Assembly (NCBI GenBank): GCA_023382595.1
Contig: JAHDWB010000004.1
Span: 1-64,000 of the forward strand
Source: Anaerolineales bacterium
GTDB taxonomy: Bacteria; Chloroflexota; Anaerolineae; Anaerolineales; Villigracilaceae
Length of the DNA stretch: 64,000 nt
Reading direction: 5' to 3'
Positions 25,796-33,566 of the stretch are shown one piece after another. The notes under the pieces were generated by a model that saw only the letters and a program-made list of their open reading frames with translations, did not search any database and was not told where the DNA came from. Made by a program: the position numbers and the translations under genes. The stretch's first letter is position 1. The number at the start of each line of letters is the position of its first letter.

Positions 25796-25830
25796 AAAAC
25801 TCCGAAGTCTCAAAGACTTCGGAGTTTTTT
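25795..25830. terminator. Bidirectional terminator between the methyltransferase and the envelope cluster
   Basis: AAAAACTCCGAAGTC pairs with GACTTCGGAGTTTTTT through a TCAAA loop. It is a long perfect stem with A/T flanks, located between convergent genes. Confidence 0.9.
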
Positions 25831-25831
25831 G

Positions 25832-26254
25832 TCATTCACCTTCGTCGCTGCTCGCGCCCGGCTGTTCCACCCGCAGCACGTCGCCATGATAATTGATAAC
25901 CACCTTGAAGCCCATCATGCCGAGATAGGCGCGCATGTCTTCGGGGAGACCGGTTTGCATGATGGCATCGAATTGCTTGTCGATGTTCTTCAACTGCTGT
26001 TCGATCATCGCCTTCGAGAAGGGATCGTCCTGACCGAGCATTTTCGCGGTTTCGGCGGAGAGCAGGTCTTCACTACCTTTCATCATCTCTGCCATTTGGT
26101 TGAGCACGGCGCGGTCCACCTGCTCGGCAGGGATGTGGCGGCGGAAACCGTCGTCGTCCACGACGTAAGCAGGTTCGCTTCCGATAAATGCGGATTCGGC
26201 AGGCTTGCCGTTTTCATCCACGACGAGTCCGGCGAAAAGAGGCTGGTTGCTCAA
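25832..26254 (-). CDS. Conserved hypothetical protein
   Basis: The protein is 140 residues; I do not recognise the family. It has no signal peptide or membrane segment. The N-terminus (PLFAGLVVDENGKPAESAFI) looks like beta strands with an Asn-Gly turn, then AYVVDDDGFRRHIPAEQVDR, a helical middle with several Met residues, and a C-terminal strand pair (YLGMMGFKVVINYHGDVLRV). It lies 4 bases downstream of the LURP-one-like gene and is probably co-transcribed with it. Confidence 0.65.
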   Translation of the reverse strand: MSNQPLFAGLVVDENGKPAESAFIGSEPAYVVDDDGFRRHIPAEQVDRAVLNQMAEMMKGSEDLLSAETAKMLGQDDPFSKAMIEQQLKNIDKQFDAIMQTGLPEDMRAYLGMMGFKVVINYHGDVLRVEQPGASSDEGE

Positions 26255-26258
26255 CGGA

Positions 26259-26834
26259 TTATCCCTGCCTGCCTTCGATGGCGGCGAGCAGGATCCCCGC
26301 AGCGATTCCCACGCGGCGGTCCAGTTGACGGGCGGTGTCCATGCTGAAATCGACGTTCAGTTGATAGGTGAAGGGATTGAAATTCTGCTTGAGGTCCGCC
26401 ACGCGGTTGGAGCCGATGACGATGTCGTAATTCTGCGGGATGAGCGAACTCAGGAAGCGGCGCAGCAGCGCCATGCCCATGCTGTCTTCGAACAATTTGC
26501 CGATGACGTTGTCATTCACGTCAAGGATGTCCCATTCATCGCGCAGCATGGATGCAAATCCCTTGCGGCGCAGCGCCCCGACCTTTTGCCCGGTTACGCT
26601 GTCGATCACATCGAACGCAGCGGAGAAGTCAATGATCTGGCGGGCTTTGATCATCAACACTTCCTGGGTTTTGCTTTCATCGGAATACACGCGGATGTCC
26701 TCGCGCAATCGGAACATTTTTTGCTCGCTGAACATGACAAGGTTCTCGCTTGAATCGTAAAAGCGGAATTTGCCTGTCAGCGCGAAGACCTGACGCTTGA
26801 GCAGGTATTGGTTGTGTTGAAAAATGGGATTCAT
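26259..26834 (-). CDS. LURP-one-related / scramblase-like (Tubby C-terminal fold) protein
   Basis: The protein is 191 residues. The start NQYLLKRQVFALTGKFRFYDSS followed by KMFRLREDIRVYSDESKTQEVLMIKARQIIDF is characteristic of LURP-one-related/YxjI proteins, which share the Tubby C-terminal beta-barrel with phospholipid scramblases. The C-terminal hydrophobic helix (VGIAAGILLAAIEG) is the expected central helix of the barrel. The molecular role of bacterial members is not established; lipid binding is likely. It follows the first L,D-transpeptidase gene after 49 bases. Confidence 0.82.
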   Translation of the reverse strand: MNPIFQHNQYLLKRQVFALTGKFRFYDSSENLVMFSEQKMFRLREDIRVYSDESKTQEVLMIKARQIIDFSAAFDVIDSVTGQKVGALRRKGFASMLRDEWDILDVNDNVIGKLFEDSMGMALLRRFLSSLIPQNYDIVIGSNRVADLKQNFNPFTYQLNVDFSMDTARQLDRRVGIAAGILLAAIEGRQG

Positions 26835-26883
26835 ATGATTTCCTCTGAGAGTTTGGTTTTTAGATCAGGTATGTATCCTGATA

Positions 26884-27906
26884 CTATTCGATGATCACAC
26901 GCGTCCCATCACCGGGGATGTTCACATACTCTTGATTTGGAGCAAGGACGGGACTGGTCCAGCGGTACAACCATTTGGAGATGCTGGACGGCAGGTTGAC
27001 ACAGCCGTTACTGCGCGGATGTCCATAATCGTTGTGCCAGTATGTGCCGTGGAAGGCATGACCGGAGCCTGTGAAGAACGAGCACCACGGCACGCCGGGC
27101 AGGTTGTAGATGTTCGCCACGGCATCGCCAAAGTTCGTCATGTGCACAGACGGTCCCTTGTGATAGGTGCGCCATTCGCCTTTGGGCGTATCCGTGCCGC
27201 GCTCTCCACTGGCACAGCGGACGGACATTACCATTTTGTCGCCTTCGAAGGCGGTGACCATCTGCGTGGCAATGTCCACGTGGATGAGCTTCTGTTCGTT
27301 CGAGACTTCGGGAGAGAGTTGTGTCAGTTCCTCGTCAGGGATGAGACGCATGTTGTAGGACGGGACGTAGAAGGATTTCTTGAGCACATTGTCATAGATC
27401 TCGTACCAAACGCTTTTCTCTTCACGCGTCACAACCACTTTCTTTACCCAGTGTGTGGTTTCGTAAAAGATGCGGTGTCCCTTTTTGGCGTAATGATAAG
27501 GCGCCAGATGCGTTGGGCTGAACGGTACGGTGACTTCCGCGAGTTTGCCTTCGGCGGGAATTTCGTAAATCGGTTTCTGGTATCTCGTTTCAACCGGCTG
27601 CAGCCAGCCGGAGAAGGTAAAGCCGCCATCTATTTCATACCAGGTGTTGTTGAACTGGTTATCAATGTTGTCGCCTGTCACTTCGCCGAGCAGTGGAACG
27701 ACCTCGTCGATGCGGAGGAGATGGATGCGGTTGGCGGTCAGGTAGGGGGCGTCGAAGATCTGCACGCCGCTCCAGATGGCGCGTCCCTGCGAAGTGGGGG
27801 GAGCGGCAAGAGCACGGTCCAAGCCCAATTCGGAGAGAACAAGCCCGAGCACGCCGGAAGCGGTGAGCTTTAAAAAGTCACGACGGGAAAGCTGGGAAAT
27901 ACTCAT
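26884..27906 (-). CDS. L,D-transpeptidase (YkuD) with twin-arginine signal, copy 1
   Basis: The protein is 340 residues. The N-terminus MSISQLSRRDFLKLTASGVLG carries a classical twin-arginine signal with a cleavage-like ALAAP near residue 35. Middle segments (about 40-200) look like SH3-type beta domains. The YkuD catalytic domain has HGTYWHND and, after GHPRS, NGCVNLP with the nucleophilic Cys. Such enzymes make 3-3 peptidoglycan cross-links or attach proteins outside the membrane. It is one of four neighbouring paralogues in the same direction. Confidence 0.92.
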   Translation of the reverse strand: MSISQLSRRDFLKLTASGVLGLVLSELGLDRALAAPPTSQGRAIWSGVQIFDAPYLTANRIHLLRIDEVVPLLGEVTGDNIDNQFNNTWYEIDGGFTFSGWLQPVETRYQKPIYEIPAEGKLAEVTVPFSPTHLAPYHYAKKGHRIFYETTHWVKKVVVTREEKSVWYEIYDNVLKKSFYVPSYNMRLIPDEELTQLSPEVSNEQKLIHVDIATQMVTAFEGDKMVMSVRCASGERGTDTPKGEWRTYHKGPSVHMTNFGDAVANIYNLPGVPWCSFFTGSGHAFHGTYWHNDYGHPRSNGCVNLPSSISKWLYRWTSPVLAPNQEYVNIPGDGTRVIIE

Positions 27907-27961
27907 GATGCGATTGTAATCATAAAGGTTGAGAGGAAGTTTAGAGAATGTCTCTTTGGTA

Positions 27962-28987
27962 CTAGAGAACGATCTCGACGTTCGTCCCCACGCCGCCGAA
28001 AGTGAGTTCTTTTTTGAATGGGACCTGCGGAGTGCTCCAACGATAGAGCCATTTGGATGCGTTCATGGAAAGATTGATGCAGCCGTGTGAGCGCGGTCTG
28101 CCGAAATCGTTGTGCCAGAATGTGCCGTGGAAGGAGATGCCGTTGGGAGTAATGTACTGCACCCAGGGCACGCCGGGCAGATCGAAGCCGGTGGCGGCGA
28201 TGTCGCCCGCCGCCATGTGCCGCGAGGGACGTTTATAGTAGGTGATGAAGTTGCCTTGCGGCGTGGTGTATTTCCCGACCCGCATGAGTCCGCCTGTGGA
28301 AACGGGCGCAACGAAGACAGGTACATCATTTTCATAGGCGATGGTGACCTGCTGACCGAGCCGCACGACGATCTTTTTCTCGCGGTTTGGTACATCGGGG
28401 GAGATGGGGGCAAGTTCGTCCTCGCTCATGACGCGGATGTGCTCGGCGCGGGCGTAATACAGTTTGTCCCATTTGTCGTCGCGGACTTGATACCAGACCT
28501 GCCCATCGTTGTCATTTGTGAACACCGCTTTGATCCAGTGCGTGGTCTCATAATACATGCGGTAAATGACCTTGGAATCCTTGTCCGGCGCGACATGCGC
28601 ATCCGTGAACGGTACGCTGACCTCAGCGAGCAAACCTTCTTTTGGGATTTCCAATTGCGGCGTGTTCAAGATGGTGCGGACAGGCTGGATGTTCCCCGAA
28701 TAGACGAACCCCTCGTCACCGACCTTGTACCAGACGCGGTTATGCGCGGTGACATCGTCGCTGACGGCGGTGTTCGTGATGTTGAGCAGCGCGTCGCGCT
28801 GGCTTAATCTGACCTTTGCTGACTCGATGGACGGCTTTTCATACACCCAAACCGTGCGGACGGTCACGCGTCCCTGCTGGGCTGTGAACGGGTCGTCAAA
28901 ATCAAAATTGAGCGGAGCCGCCAGCAAGCCTGCCAGCCCAAGTCCGCTCAATTTCAGAAAATCTCTTCGTGATAATGGTTGATTCAT
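27962..28987 (-). CDS. L,D-transpeptidase (YkuD) with twin-arginine signal, copy 2
   Basis: The protein is 341 residues and clearly paralogous to copy 1: the twin-arginine signal SRRDFLKLSGLGLAGLLAA is followed by an SH3-like domain (VRTVWVYEKPSIESAKVRL) and a YkuD domain with HGTFWHNDFGRPRSHGCINL. Identity in the catalytic stretch with copy 1 is high, so a tandem duplication is likely. It lies 57 bases after copy 3 and 55 bases before copy 1. Confidence 0.92.
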   Translation of the reverse strand: MNQPLSRRDFLKLSGLGLAGLLAAPLNFDFDDPFTAQQGRVTVRTVWVYEKPSIESAKVRLSQRDALLNITNTAVSDDVTAHNRVWYKVGDEGFVYSGNIQPVRTILNTPQLEIPKEGLLAEVSVPFTDAHVAPDKDSKVIYRMYYETTHWIKAVFTNDNDGQVWYQVRDDKWDKLYYARAEHIRVMSEDELAPISPDVPNREKKIVVRLGQQVTIAYENDVPVFVAPVSTGGLMRVGKYTTPQGNFITYYKRPSRHMAAGDIAATGFDLPGVPWVQYITPNGISFHGTFWHNDFGRPRSHGCINLSMNASKWLYRWSTPQVPFKKELTFGGVGTNVEIVL

Positions 28988-29044
28988 TCTTACGGGTTTC
29001 CCTCTTGCTCCTTATTTTGGCAGAAGAAAGAGGAAATGGAGTGA

Positions 29045-30007
29045 TCAATGATGCACGTTCACCACTGTGCCAACCACTGAGAAGTTGTAAACCCATTCCG
29101 CATCGGCAATGGTCATATTGACACAACCGTGACTCATCGGCGTACCGAAATTATTGTGCCAGTACGTGCCGTGGATGCCATAGCCTTTATAGAAATACAT
29201 GATGTACGGCACATCGGGCAGGTAATAGCCGGGTCCCGACATGGGAGCGGATCGCAACTTGATCCAGACGCGATACTTGCCCGTCACGGTCGGTGTCTGC
29301 CATGTGCCCGTGGAAACCACAAAAGAACGGACGAGTGTATCGCCTTCGTAGGCATACAGCCTCTGCTCCGAAAGGTCCACATCGATCCAGCGTTCGCCGT
29401 TTCCGCTCACCGCCGCTGGGACGTTCGGCGCGGCGGTGGGTGCCACGTATTCCGGTGTGGGCGTATCGGGGACGATCTCTGCGATGGCGACGAATTCGCT
29501 CGTCGCTTCATCGCTCGTTCCTTCATCCGAAGAAGCGACCTCGGGTTCCGCGGTGGCAGTGGGAGGCAGGTCTGTGGGGGGGATGTCCGTCGCCGGGGGA
29601 ACCTCGGTCAATGTGGCGGTTGGCGGGACGGTCGTGAAGGTCGCGGTCGGCAGGATCTCCTGCGCAACAAGTTGAACCGCGGGCGTGTAGGTCGGTTTGG
29701 CGATGTCCACCTGTGCGAAGGATGGCAGATCAGCTTGCGGCTGGGTCTGCGGCGCAGATACAAAATTCATGATGGAAGCAAAGACCGGCGAATTGACCGC
29801 CGACCATGCCGCAAATAAAAAGACCGCGCATCCCATCACGATCAGCAGGACGGGAAGCACGATGCTTCGTTTTTTCTTCGTTTTTCCAGAGGCATCGCCT
29901 CGAACCGGACCTCCAGCCTGTTCCCTGTTTTCCGGACCATGTCCACCCTGAGGCTGGGGTTCTTTTGTCATCGATTCACGTAGTTTTAAAAGCGAGTCAG
30001 TCATCAT
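29045..30007 (-). CDS. L,D-transpeptidase (YkuD) with membrane anchor and Pro/Thr linker, copy 3
   Basis: The protein is 320 residues. A cytoplasmic charged N-terminus (about 1-48) precedes one membrane segment (about 50-70, VLPVLLIVMGCAVFLFAAW). A long Thr/Pro/Glu-rich linker (about 95-205) is followed by the YkuD domain with HGTYWHNNFGTPMSHGCVNM. In contrast to copies 1 and 2 it is anchored and Sec-type. Such linkers usually span the cell wall. Two ATG codons (30007, 30004) are possible starts. Confidence 0.9.
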   Translation of the reverse strand: MMTDSLLKLRESMTKEPQPQGGHGPENREQAGGPVRGDASGKTKKKRSIVLPVLLIVMGCAVFLFAAWSAVNSPVFASIMNFVSAPQTQPQADLPSFAQVDIAKPTYTPAVQLVAQEILPTATFTTVPPTATLTEVPPATDIPPTDLPPTATAEPEVASSDEGTSDEATSEFVAIAEIVPDTPTPEYVAPTAAPNVPAAVSGNGERWIDVDLSEQRLYAYEGDTLVRSFVVSTGTWQTPTVTGKYRVWIKLRSAPMSGPGYYLPDVPYIMYFYKGYGIHGTYWHNNFGTPMSHGCVNMTIADAEWVYNFSVVGTVVNVHH

Positions 30008-30075
30008 TCACCTGTGCCAAAATCCACAAAGCCGCTCAAATGCGTGTAATCATTATAAAGCAAAAAATCGACTTT

Positions 30076-30792
30076 TTACCACTGAATATTGACCGGCGTG
30101 CCGACTTCCGCCCAATCGTAGAGAAGTTGTGCCTCATACGAGCCAAGCACCACGCAGCCGTATGAGATAGGCGTGCCGAGATAGCCCGCCCAGAGTGTGG
30201 CGCCGTTCGGCAGGATCGGCAAGGCGTGGATGCCGTTTTGCAGACTGCCCGCCCAGTAGATTCCCAGCCAGCTTGGCATCCAGATATTCCACGTTGCGCC
30301 GTACGCATTGGGAATTTTGTTCAGGACGCTGAAATTCCCGACGCGCGTCGCGTTGTTCATACCGGTGGATGCGACGAAACTGTAGATCAGGTAATCGCCG
30401 TCGTAGACGTACATGTGCTGTTCGGAAATATCCACGAGGATGGATTTGCCGCCAGTATAGACGGGTGCAGGCGGCTCGTTCCCGGTCACAGACGTGACGT
30501 ATTCATACGTCAATGCCTCGGAAACGATCTCCGCTTGCGCGACCACTTCGGTGGGAGGCTGTGTTGGGATCAACGTGGCGGTTGGGAGCGGGGTGTAGGT
30601 CGGTTTTGCCATTTGCGCAAAGCCAAATGATTGCGCTTCGGTGGGAGTGGCAAAAACCATCTCACTTAAACCGAATTCCCGGGCTGCCACCGCCGACCAT
30701 GCCGTGACGCCGATCACTGTCAGCAGGAGGATCAGGATCAAGGCTGGATGAAGCAGGTTGAGGCGGCGGGGCGAAGCGTCAGGTCTGTTCAT
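30076..30792 (-). CDS. L,D-transpeptidase (YkuD) with membrane anchor, copy 4
   Basis: The protein is 238 residues from ATG 30792, whose codon overlaps the stop of the amidase gene (ATGA). This start gives MNRPDASPRRLNLLHPALIL, a short charged head plus one membrane segment. The YkuD domain is smaller, with the His in GIHALP and the Cys in GTPISYGCVVLG; the usual HGT after His is changed to HAL. It probably acts on peptidoglycan together with the amidase made from the same mRNA. Confidence 0.88.
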   Translation of the reverse strand: MNRPDASPRRLNLLHPALILILLLTVIGVTAWSAVAAREFGLSEMVFATPTEAQSFGFAQMAKPTYTPLPTATLIPTQPPTEVVAQAEIVSEALTYEYVTSVTGNEPPAPVYTGGKSILVDISEQHMYVYDGDYLIYSFVASTGMNNATRVGNFSVLNKIPNAYGATWNIWMPSWLGIYWAGSLQNGIHALPILPNGATLWAGYLGTPISYGCVVLGSYEAQLLYDWAEVGTPVNIQW

Positions 30793-31592
30793 GGTGCAAA
30801 GGTTGGGACGGGGATCGCGGTCGGGAAAATGCTTTCGTTGTTGATGAAGCACAAGATGCCTTGTATCACGCCGTCGGCGACGAGGTTGGTCTGCTGGGTG
30901 AGGAGGTCGCGGTCGAGGTACATGAAGCCGGTTTCGATGATGGCGGTGATGGTGTTCGGGTCGATCTCGGAGAAGGCGTGATATTCGCGCATGTCTCTTG
31001 TGATGCTGTTGGCGTGGAAGGTCAAGCCGGTGATCTGTTGGTAGCGGTCGGTGAGGCAGGCGGTCAGGCGTTGGGCGCGGTTGACGTCGCGCGTATCGAG
31101 CGACGCCGCCACCTTGAAGCCGGTCGCTTCATCGTTGATGTATTGACAGGAGTCGTTATGGATGGAGACCAGCGCCACAGCGCGATAACCGTTCAAGCGT
31201 GTGTCGAACTCGTTGAGCAGGTCCACCTGATAGCCTTTCGCTGTCAGGCTTCTCTCCACGAGAGTTGCGATCTGGAAATTTATGTCCACTTCCCTTAATG
31301 TTACCTGTCCATTTTCATCCATGCAGACTGCGCCGGAATCGTTGCCCATGTGTCCCGCCACAATGCCGATGCGAAGCTGAGGCTGGGGAGTGGTCAGTCC
31401 GGGAACGGTTTCCGCCTGCGGCGTGAGCAGGATGCGCAGTTGTTCCTGCAGGTTGCTGGCGAAGATGCTGTTGGGAGTCCATGCAGTGAAAAGGGTGGCA
31501 AGCAATACCGCAATGCCCAGCGTCGAAAAAAAAGCGTTGGGGATGCGATGTCTGCGTTTGCGAGGAGGACGTCGTTCCTTTGTAGATTCCAT
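30789..31592 (-). CDS. N-acetylmuramoyl-L-alanine amidase (Amidase_3)
   Basis: The protein is 267 residues. The N-terminus is basic (RRPPRKRRHRIPNAF) with one membrane segment (about 22-42), then a short linker and the zinc amidase domain: first ligand His in IVAGHMGNDSG, second ligand Glu in LREVDINFQ, third His in ALVSIHNDS, and catalytic Glu near the end in AIIETGFMY. It cleaves the amide bond between muramic acid and the stem peptide. It is the first gene of the envelope cluster and is coupled to L,D-transpeptidase copy 4. Confidence 0.93.
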   Translation of the reverse strand: MESTKERRPPRKRRHRIPNAFFSTLGIAVLLATLFTAWTPNSIFASNLQEQLRILLTPQAETVPGLTTPQPQLRIGIVAGHMGNDSGAVCMDENGQVTLREVDINFQIATLVERSLTAKGYQVDLLNEFDTRLNGYRAVALVSIHNDSCQYINDEATGFKVAASLDTRDVNRAQRLTACLTDRYQQITGLTFHANSITRDMREYHAFSEIDPNTITAIIETGFMYLDRDLLTQQTNLVADGVIQGILCFINNESIFPTAIPVPTFAP

Positions 31593-31683
31593 GTTCTACA
31601 TAATATTACCTTAAAACAAGCGGGTATTTATATGCGACTTGCTTTTGATTGGTGCAGGTAAAAATAATCTTGTTTTTTTAAAT

Positions 31684-31712
31684 TTGGTTATGCTTGTAAT
31701 AAATGTTATAAT
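31684..31712 (+). promoter_or_regulatory. Promoter of the DUF3597 gene
   Basis: TTGGTT (31684-31689) and TATAAT (31707-31712) with a 17-bp spacer, in an AT-rich region between the divergent amidase gene and the DUF3597 gene. Confidence 0.75.
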
Positions 31713-31787
31713 GAAACGGAAGGATGTGAAATGTAAAACATCTTTCACTTCTGTTTCTCAATACCAACCACGAAAGGATATTACGCC

Positions 31788-32255
31788 ATGAGTTTTTTCA
31801 GCAAAATTCTAGAGAAGATCGGTCTTAAGAAGGACAAAGATAAGCCGGCTTCGACCGCCGCGACGACCACAGGAGCATCAAAGCCTGTGGCTGCTGCGAC
31901 CAAACCGGCTGCCTCCACGATCAGCCGCCCGCAGAAGGAAGGGGTGCATCCCCATGCAGAGCAGAAAGTCGCTGCGCCAGCCCCGATTGAGGTGGTGGAT
32001 GTGGTTGCCAACCTTGAAAAGATGGCTGCCGCAAATCCGGCACAACTCAACTGGAAGACCTCGATCGTTGATCTGCTCAAGTTGTTGGATCTGGATAGCA
32101 GCTTCGATGCGCGCAAGGAATTGGCGACCGAGCTTGACTGCCCTGCAGATATGATGGGCGACTCCGCCAAGATGAATACCTGGCTTCACAAAGAGGTATT
32201 GAAGAGAATTGCTCAGAATGGCGGCAATATTCCGAAAGAACTGTTGGACGCGTAA
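31788..32255 (+). CDS. DUF3597-family protein
   Basis: The protein is 155 residues. It begins MSFFSKILEKIGLKKDKDK, then has an Ala/Thr/Lys-rich linker (about 20-60) and a C-terminal helical domain VVDVVANLEKMAAANPAQLN ... LLKLLDLDSSFDARKELA, the recognisable core of DUF3597. Some family members carry a LysM domain; none is seen here. Function is unknown. It is monocistronic, with its own promoter and terminator. Confidence 0.85.
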   Translation: MSFFSKILEKIGLKKDKDKPASTAATTTGASKPVAAATKPAASTISRPQKEGVHPHAEQKVAAPAPIEVVDVVANLEKMAAANPAQLNWKTSIVDLLKLLDLDSSFDARKELATELDCPADMMGDSAKMNTWLHKEVLKRIAQNGGNIPKELLDA

Positions 32256-32273
32256 GGCGGTCTAACACAAGTG

Positions 32274-32307
32274 ACAGCGCGGGCTGAAAGGCTCGCGCTG
32301 TTTTTTT
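32274..32307 (+). terminator. Intrinsic terminator after the DUF3597 gene
   Basis: ACAGCGCGGGC (32274-32284) pairs with GCTCGCGCTGT (32291-32301) with one G-T pair and a TGAAAG loop, followed by T6. Confidence 0.9.
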
Positions 32308-32587
32308 ATTTTTGGATCGTTTGATGGGGAGGAGCAGGCGGGAGCGGAGTCTGAAGCGGAGCACGTCATTTTCATGTAGACAAATATCCCCCCGACCTTT
32401 CATCCCTGTAATGTGGACAATCCATTAACGGAATTGCAAGGTTTCAGTATGGATTAATCCTTGGCTGAAAGGTACTATGGGAGTAGTTCGATCAATTTAT
32501 ATGAGTTGGGGTTTGGCGGTCAATAATGGAAAGGTACTGCGTGCCCCGGTCACCTCAAATTTACGAAAGGAAACAAGAATAAAAAGG
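32308..32587. other. Intergenic region before the pilin-like gene
   Basis: These 280 bases contain no supported gene. An open frame continues upstream to ATG 32477, but the pilin-like N-terminus argues for ATG 32588. A purine-rich stretch at 32320-32365 and a possible weak promoter (TACTAT near 32473) are all that I see. Confidence 0.4.
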
Positions 32588-33418
32588 ATGAAGAGACCAT
32601 TCGCAAAGAAAAAACACGAAAAGGGGCAGGGATTGGTGGAATATGTTCTTATTGCAGTTTTTGTTGGTATTGCGCTGATAGCGGCGCTGACGGCTTTCGG
32701 TCCTACGATCAAAGCAACAGCGGATGAACTTATGGCGGAACTTGGGTATAGTGTTCGTGATGGGGTTGTGATTCTTCCGGGGGTGGGTCCCTCACTCACT
32801 CCGGGCACTCCAATCGCGTCATCAACTCCGAACACTCCTGCTCCGGCGGCATCCTCAACATCGATCATCCCCGTGTTTCCAAGCGCTACTTCGACCCGGA
32901 CGTTTACAGCTGTTCCGAGCGCCACGTTCACCCACACCGTCACCTTCACGTTCACATCCACATTCACGCCCACTTTAACATTCACATCAACTCACACATC
33001 CACTGTCACTCCCACGTTCACCCCGTCTGCCACGCCAACTGTCACTCCCGTCGGCGCTTGGGTCACCTGCGCGAACGAAAATGGATTTTGCAGTTTTAGC
33101 GGCACGACACTGGTTCGATATGGGGCGAACAACACTTGGGTCACCCAAACCCACACGGATGGCGTTGCTTGCACAAATGCGGTCTTTGGCGATCCTGTTT
33201 TTGGGGTCGCAAAAACCTGTCAGATCTATCAAGTTGCCACAGCGACTCCAACCGCATCTCCGATACCCACCAGCACTTTCACCCCATCAGCGCCTGTCTG
33301 TACCCCGGGGAGCGCTACTGTTCAAAATAGACCCGCATGCTCTAATTTAGCCGCCAGCAACAATTGCTCGAACTTTACCTATCATCCACCGAGTGGTTTG
33401 TGTACCTGGTTCGATTAA
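32588..33418 (+). CDS. Flp-pilin-like N-terminus fused to a Thr-rich stalk and Cys-rich C-terminal domain
   Basis: The protein is 276 residues from ATG 32588. MKRPFAKKKHEKGQGLVEYVLI is the class III/Flp prepilin pattern: a basic leader, Gly-Gln-Gly, then Glu five residues into a hydrophobic helix. A Thr/Pro/Ser stalk follows (about 75-155) with tandem TFTxT/TFTPT units. Next is a domain WVTCANENGFCSFSG ... VRYGANNTW ... FGDPVFGVAKTCQIYQ with paired Cys, a second linker and a short Cys-rich end. It is probably a prepilin-peptidase substrate forming a surface stalk. ATG 32477 in frame would add 37 unlikely residues. Confidence 0.72.
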   Translation: MKRPFAKKKHEKGQGLVEYVLIAVFVGIALIAALTAFGPTIKATADELMAELGYSVRDGVVILPGVGPSLTPGTPIASSTPNTPAPAASSTSIIPVFPSATSTRTFTAVPSATFTHTVTFTFTSTFTPTLTFTSTHTSTVTPTFTPSATPTVTPVGAWVTCANENGFCSFSGTTLVRYGANNTWVTQTHTDGVACTNAVFGDPVFGVAKTCQIYQVATATPTASPIPTSTFTPSAPVCTPGSATVQNRPACSNLAASNNCSNFTYHPPSGLCTWFD

Positions 33419-33460
33419 GCCGCTTTTTGCCGGCTTGATGCGGACATAATGCATCTCTAA

Positions 33461-33497
33461 CTCAAGCTGCCGGTTTACTCGGCGGCTTGAGTTTTTT
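33461..33497 (+). terminator. Intrinsic terminator after the pilin-like gene
   Basis: CTCAAGCTGCCG (33461-33472) pairs with CGGCGGCTTGAG (33480-33491) with one G-T pair, followed by T6. Confidence 0.85.
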
Positions 33498-33532
33498 GCA
33501 TACCTGGATCGAAAACGAATCCTGACCACTCT

Positions 33533-33541
33533 TGGTATAAT
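33533..33541 (+). promoter_or_regulatory. Extended -10 promoter of miaB
   Basis: TGGTATAAT (33533-33541) is a TGn-extended -10 box 26 bases before ATG 33567; no good -35 hexamer is found at the normal distance. TAGGAG is the ribosome-binding site. Confidence 0.6.
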
Positions 33542-33566
33542 TCCCGCCTACGATTTAGGAGCACGC

